Shown piece by piece: positions 61,401 to 64,000 of a DNA stretch of 64,000 bases. Position numbers and translations under genes: made by a program. The notes below the pieces were generated by a model. The model was not told the origin of the DNA. It saw nothing but the letters and a program-made list of their open reading frames with translations, and ran no database searches. How positions within the stretch are numbered: position 1 is the stretch's first letter; every line of letters starts with the position of its first letter. Source of the stretch: Leptotrichia sp. oral taxon 221 (lineage in GTDB: Bacteria; Fusobacteriota; Fusobacteriia; Fusobacteriales; Leptotrichiaceae); NCBI RefSeq assembly GCF_018128245.1, contig NZ_CP072378.1:682001-746000 (forward strand), in the 5' to 3' direction.

Positions 61401-64000
61401 ATAGGATTAGTATTGAAAGGAAATACTGACATTTCAAGTTACACTAATGGAATAAAAGTAGGAGACACAGATGGTAATTTTTATGCAGTAGGACTTTACA
61501 CTGATAATCAAGGAACTTCAACAACACCAAAAGCAATTACAACAGCTATCACGACTGGAGCAAATGGAGTAGGATTGATTGCTGAAAATGGAAGTAATCT
61601 TGCTTATACTGGAACTATGACTATTGGAGATGGAAAAGATGCTGGAACGGGTATTTATGTTGGAAATAATGGAACAAGTGGGACACCTAATCCTTCAAAA
61701 GTGACAGTAACTGGGACAACAATTAATTTAAATGGTTCAAACGGAGTAGGAGCTATAGTAACTACAGATTCTACAGTTAATATAGATGGAACAACAACAA
61801 TTAATTTCGAAGGTGATGGAGTAGGAGTTTATGGACAAAAAGGAGCTCATGTCACTAATAGTGCTGTATTGAATACAAAAGGACATTCTGTTGAAAGAAC
61901 GAGAGTTACTGAAGGAAGTTCTATAATTGCAGCAAATTTAACAGGAGCGGCAGCGGCAGATAGTGGAAATATAATTTCACACGTTATAAACGGAGAAACA
62001 GTAGTAAATCCAGGAATTACTGTTGAAGCAAAATCTGGAACACAAAATATTATTGGACTTATGGCAGATGGTATTAAAAATCCTAGTCCAACTCATACAT
62101 CTTGGAAAGGAGATGTTGATTACGAAGCTATAAATGATGGAAAAATTGATTTATCAAATGCAACTACAAGTACTGCAATGTATCTTGATTCTTCAAGAGG
62201 AATTAACAAAGACGAAATTGCTGTAGGAAATAAATCTACTGGAATTTATGGAGTTTACAATGATACAACATCAATTTATAGTGATGCAGTAGCTGGAACT
62301 AAAAATGAAGGAAAAATCATGACAACTGCTGGTTCTAAGATAAAAATTGGAGATGAATCATCAGCAATTTATGCGATTGATTTTGATAAAGTTGAAAATA
62401 ATGGAAGCATAACTGGGGGAGATAAATCAGTTGGAATTTTTGCAAAAAATACGACTGGATTATCAACTGCTAAAAATATAGATGTTACAAATACAGGAAA
62501 TATCACATTAGGAAAAGGATCAGCAGGAATTTACATTACGCCTGAAACTAGAAATAATCCTAATGCAACAGTTGTAAATAGTGGGAATATCACAGTTGGA
62601 GATTCAATATTGAATGCGAGTGGAGTTGCTACTTCAACTTCTGTGGGAATTTATGCAACAAATAAAACTAATTTGACAACTACAGGAAATATTACAGTTG
62701 GAAATAAAGGGTTTGCATTGTATGGAAATGATTCTAACTTGACTGTAAATGGTGGAAATTATAACTTTGCGAATAGTGGAAGTTTGGCGTACTTAGAAAA
62801 TGGTTCAGTATTGGATTATAATAATACAGGAACATTGACAACATCTTCAGAACCAATGTTATACATTATTGACAGTAAAGCGAATATGAATAATAACGAT
62901 ATTGTTGTGTCTGCGAATGGAACTGGAGTTTACATGACTGGAAACTCGACTTTCAGTGGATGGAATAACATGACTTTAAATAGTGGATCTACTGGAATTT
63001 ATGTGGAAAATTCAAAGGCTACGATAGACGGTAAAAATATTACTGGAACGGCTAATAAAGCAAAAGGAATTGTTGCGATAAACTCAGATGTTACGAATAA
63101 AGCAAATATGCAATTTAGTGATGATGATTCAATTGGAATTTTCTCAAGAAATAATTCAGGAAGTGCAAAAAATATTGTAAATACTGGAAATATTGATATT
63201 ACTGGAGAGCGTTCAATCGCAGCATATTTAGAGGGGACATCGGATCAAACATTTGAAAATAGCGGAACAATAAATGTTGATAAAACAACGACTTCTGTGA
63301 GAAATGATTCGACAGTAGGAATTTATGCACAAAATGGTTCAAAAATAAATATTAAAAATAGTGGAACAATAAATGTTGGAGAGTCTTCATTTGGAATTTA
63401 TTCATTAAGTGAAAATGGAAATGTGGAAACAGCTGGAAGTTCAGTAATCAATGTTGCCGATAAAGCAATTGGTATTTACAAAAAAGGTGGAACTGCAAAT
63501 ATTGGTGGAATAATTAATGTTGCGAATCATACAGCTACTGATCCAAATAGTGAACCAGTAGGAATTTACGGATCAAGCGGAGTAACTGTTACAGACACTA
63601 CAACAAACTTCAATGTTGGAGATAAATCTTACGGTGTAATTTTAGCTAATCCAGGAATTGGAAAAACAAATGTTTACTCAAATTCGGCTTCGTCGAATAT
63701 AACTTTAGGAAAAGAATCAACATTTATTTACACTGAAGGGGCCTCTAATGTTACAAATAATGCAACAATGACATCTGGAACTAATGATAAGATTATTGCT
63801 ATTTATGGAAAAGATGGAGCGAATATTGTAAATAACGGAATGATTGACTTGTCGAATGGAATTGGAAACCAAGGGATTCTTGTGACAGGAGCTTCAAATG
63901 CAGTAAATAGAGGAGTAATAAAAGTTGGAAAAACAGATAATTCTGATCCAAATAACATTGTTTATGGAATAGGAATGGCAGCAATTAATGGAGCTAGTAT
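55488..64000 (+). CDS. Giant autotransporter-type adhesin (3' end outside the window)
   Basis: An open frame of at least 2837 codons with no stop before the window edge; the ATG at 55488 follows AGAGGAG. The N-terminus resembles the autotransporter-associated N-terminal domain of Fusobacteria: basic/helical, then one hydrophobic stretch (about 28-48, an unusual long signal region), then a charged coiled coil with five Lys (71-75). A proline-punctuated segment (about 200-312) follows. From about residue 590 onward come dozens of beta-helix repeats with the consensus SxGIYA ... TNxGxI, 22-30 residues apart. The C-terminal beta-barrel must lie downstream. It should be exported through the outer membrane and mediate adhesion. 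Leader elements suggest regulated expression. Confidence 0.85.
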   Translation, partial: MNNNLIQAKKDLKAFVKRAKNVKYTESLLFSYLVTGLITFSIGINTSSSVLYERMNKELIMSAEQTRNVIKKKKKENEESIEDLNLELIELMEQGDQVVKSPWSSWQYGVNTFMSSSNGTYKGRGDKAEKYRYNGIYTRGNWAEAGVLSSRRYGVSSLSTLMDSRNYGLASLLHVQEPEVEIQIMANVRPKSVTKEEITINPQIDMPRPVVKPAINLNVTKPISAPNLKFPNVKPINIDIKDPIPPSAPKVIGAPNININLAAPTVTLNLGAPETPNISINVTPPEIKPLTINKPNEVKLPTINAPVISPIKFSIDPTGDAKYKNSSWKNWSNGDRNKIHNITELKNRDYITLSSDYISKATVDNTYTFNVVANNNRAFVLDEAADKQSFTSKATINLKGSQNVAIDIQGTHGSGKSGTMNGKLLEAINEGKIIGEKTTANTKNQVAFGFNNPDASDNKTLTKMINRGEITLKSDESAAFQLKPEDPRNWNPNNWNAAPTRIDYKKEDPKRGKVAMQAINEKEINIEGNNSFGITTVYNEGLPINFFNNKSIYKNLNSEVELTDELNHTSNKARVRPGGEFGNTTVSGFTSGVYNESTGKINIKGENSIAIGLLHDIQEAKIDGEINIYSKKGVGVFTGVPVGLPTAATPDFVELKGKINIKENAENAVGAYVGETSVDLNDGKLNGSNGSVSRKYLRSGDIKSNTGSIITVEGKTNYGFVVNNNSNYSKFPGALDDMQQGTDKSKYGRGINEGRINVEGETSVGFALIKGGNSSNSGTISVKPSSIKSVGFYGEQDKFDNSGTIEVTTAKNTRNTAVALDGNSNKITFNNTGNIYINANKNSNTNLVGNTNTGVYAKGTYEFNHTGGEVIVGKNATGFYVKDSTGIVNIKAPVKLEESGTGVDSGTTIGFYSDGNANVNFGTGSELTIGKGAIGLYSEDSSRFADTFKINSGEKLDVSLGENSAFGFVSGNTTSPSLKKFLNNNPTNNKINITNFGKGATIFFASDSGNAILDGDYTITNGGNPSTSVLSANNNSTVGIKNGVKLITNTQVGLVATKGANTGDTPSTAKNEGILESSRTSGVGIYANESNGQNAGTGKIIMKESGSVGILGLEDSELTNASGGEITVKKASSAGIYAENSNVTNSGTITTEDEKSAGIFSKSSSASDKTVKNSGNIKITGSGKTKNAGIYGELVSTATGKLTLINETGGNIEVSTGESVGIFGKNGTSSKNNFVIDNEDKVTMKVDSSVGILAEKAKVTNESSGIVKIEGKKSVGIFGKEGSEIENNGNILATSTDPNSASVGILSDGGKATNKKKIEMSGGKSAGMMGINDAEIINDVSSAEIIMNKTGSAGIYTQNSNATNRGMINLKENESAGIYAQNTSAKDYILNNSGTINAEKEKSIGMYANVNKNTLVTPAVTPGITTMNNSGTIHLKDESSVGMYIKNELDDRTKAVINNNVSNGIIKIDKAESVGIMADTATVQNDGIIEVKDNKSAGIYAIDNSYVTNNADITTEGEKSAGIYISDSDVVNNANKTITVDKNKSAGIYGKFKNDKDHTITNSGIITLATSNSEKGSAGIYGELESGATKTLSIGNSTGSIINVGMKESVGIYAKNSSTNGKGNLIVDNSGTVITSKEKSVGIFGEKVTVANNKTIEVNGQESIGIFGELGSEIKNTSTNEGIKVTGESSTGMYATGLGTTGENTGKIVLSGERATGMGAADSAVITNEKEISGTVKNVIGMYGTDSGTQVKNRKDIKLLKENSTGIFAKDDAVAENESNGNIEIAEKNSVGMFGLASSTSKKINLTNTGTITLKGKESTGIFASNAESATGSGIYSGSVANSSIKNTGTITLDAEKTVGIYTPKSTISKVGNITMTKNANSSVAVYLTQEATADGTGAVINLNDKSQNQVAYYIKGKGTISNSIGNINGYGVGVYLDGTDNTGAPLLTATKLNAPTLDFVSGSTTQGKGIIGLVLKGNTDISSYTNGIKVGDTDGNFYAVGLYTDNQGTSTTPKAITTAITTGANGVGLIAENGSNLAYTGTMTIGDGKDAGTGIYVGNNGTSGTPNPSKVTVTGTTINLNGSNGVGAIVTTDSTVNIDGTTTINFEGDGVGVYGQKGAHVTNSAVLNTKGHSVERTRVTEGSSIIAANLTGAAAADSGNIISHVINGETVVNPGITVEAKSGTQNIIGLMADGIKNPSPTHTSWKGDVDYEAINDGKIDLSNATTSTAMYLDSSRGINKDEIAVGNKSTGIYGVYNDTTSIYSDAVAGTKNEGKIMTTAGSKIKIGDESSAIYAIDFDKVENNGSITGGDKSVGIFAKNTTGLSTAKNIDVTNTGNITLGKGSAGIYITPETRNNPNATVVNSGNITVGDSILNASGVATSTSVGIYATNKTNLTTTGNITVGNKGFALYGNDSNLTVNGGNYNFANSGSLAYLENGSVLDYNNTGTLTTSSEPMLYIIDSKANMNNNDIVVSANGTGVYMTGNSTFSGWNNMTLNSGSTGIYVENSKATIDGKNITGTANKAKGIVAINSDVTNKANMQFSDDDSIGIFSRNNSGSAKNIVNTGNIDITGERSIAAYLEGTSDQTFENSGTINVDKTTTSVRNDSTVGIYAQNGSKINIKNSGTINVGESSFGIYSLSENGNVETAGSSVINVADKAIGIYKKGGTANIGGIINVANHTATDPNSEPVGIYGSSGVTVTDTTTNFNVGDKSYGVILANPGIGKTNVYSNSASSNITLGKESTFIYTEGASNVTNNATMTSGTNDKIIAIYGKDGANIVNNGMIDLSNGIGNQGILVTGASNAVNRGVIKVGKTDNSDPNNIVYGIGMAAINGAS
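57240..64000 (+). repeat. Beta-helix repeat array in the adhesin gene
   Basis: The coding sequence keeps returning to TCAGCAGGAATTTATG-like DNA (Ser-Ala/Val/Thr-Gly-Ile-Tyr/Phe) followed by an Asn-Gly/Ser-Gly-x-Ile strand. One exact spacing is 69 bases (23 codons) between copies at 59541 and 59610. Repeats are most regular from about 58700 to 61000 and looser on either side. Confidence 0.8.

Overview
The window looks like chromosomal DNA of a low-GC, Gram-negative, fermentative member of the Fusobacteriota, most probably Leptotrichia or a close relative. This is an inference from several signs: very A/T-rich coding sequence, strong AGGAGG-type ribosome binding sites, lipid A/Kdo genes (an LpxL-type acyltransferase and WaaA), a complete Na+-type V-ATPase operon in the order ntpFIKECGABD, a fructose PTS, and a giant repeat-rich autotransporter-type adhesin of the kind common in Leptotrichia and Fusobacterium. 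No rRNA, tRNA, CRISPR array, prophage or insertion sequence was recognised.

Layout. 1-3958: a dinG helicase end, then pgpH (c-di-AMP phosphodiesterase), ybeY and a diacylglycerol kinase/PAP2 fusion. 4074-7225: manganese pyrophosphatase, a hypothetical gene, a secreted cyclophilin and an orphan ABC binding lipoprotein. 7506-15496: typA, rpmF, a secreted protein of unknown function, mltG, tilS and ftsH. 15888-20539: an ankyrin protein, PTS enzyme I, a DJ-1 family protein and a short division-cluster remnant (rsmH and an ftsL-like gene). 20678-29333: the V-ATPase operon with its promoter and a palindrome at the predicted start site. 29370-38518: rpsO, the lipid A acyltransferase, a lipoprotein, rny, a GNAT protein, ymdB, prmA, cmk, hup, waaA and trmB. 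38588-43629: DUF2339, DUF3999 and a HipA-like kinase in one apparent operon. 43908-46457 (minus): a two-component system. 46693-48687: a tiny lipoprotein and a DXS-like thiamine diphosphate enzyme behind a MerR-type promoter. 48778-49905 (minus): an HtrA protease. 50084-55138: fruR-fruK-fruA, a SemiSWEET transporter and an AphA-type phosphatase. 55233-64000: a structured leader and the 5' part (at least 2837 codons) of the adhesin, which runs off the window.

How the genes work together. Enzyme I (16697) would feed phosphate to the fructose EIIABC protein (51889), whose fructose-1-phosphate product is used by FruK. The V-ATPase keeps every known Na+ ligand in its K subunit and so probably couples ATP to Na+ movement. 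Envelope functions are scattered through the window: MltG, the DgkA/PAP2 fusion, LpxL, WaaA, HtrA, the two-component system and the adhesin.

The most interesting signals are: (i) a DXS-like enzyme that has lost the arginines and aspartate used by true DXS to hold glyceraldehyde-3-phosphate, under a promoter with the 19-bp spacer and dyad typical of MerR activators; (ii) a long structured leader with a Fur-family-like 7-1-7 palindrome before the giant adhesin; (iii) a TetR-like palindrome at the V-ATPase start site; and (iv) frequent TGn-extended -10 promoters. Products are assigned from recalled family motifs. All regulatory calls come from reading the sequence by eye and are untested.
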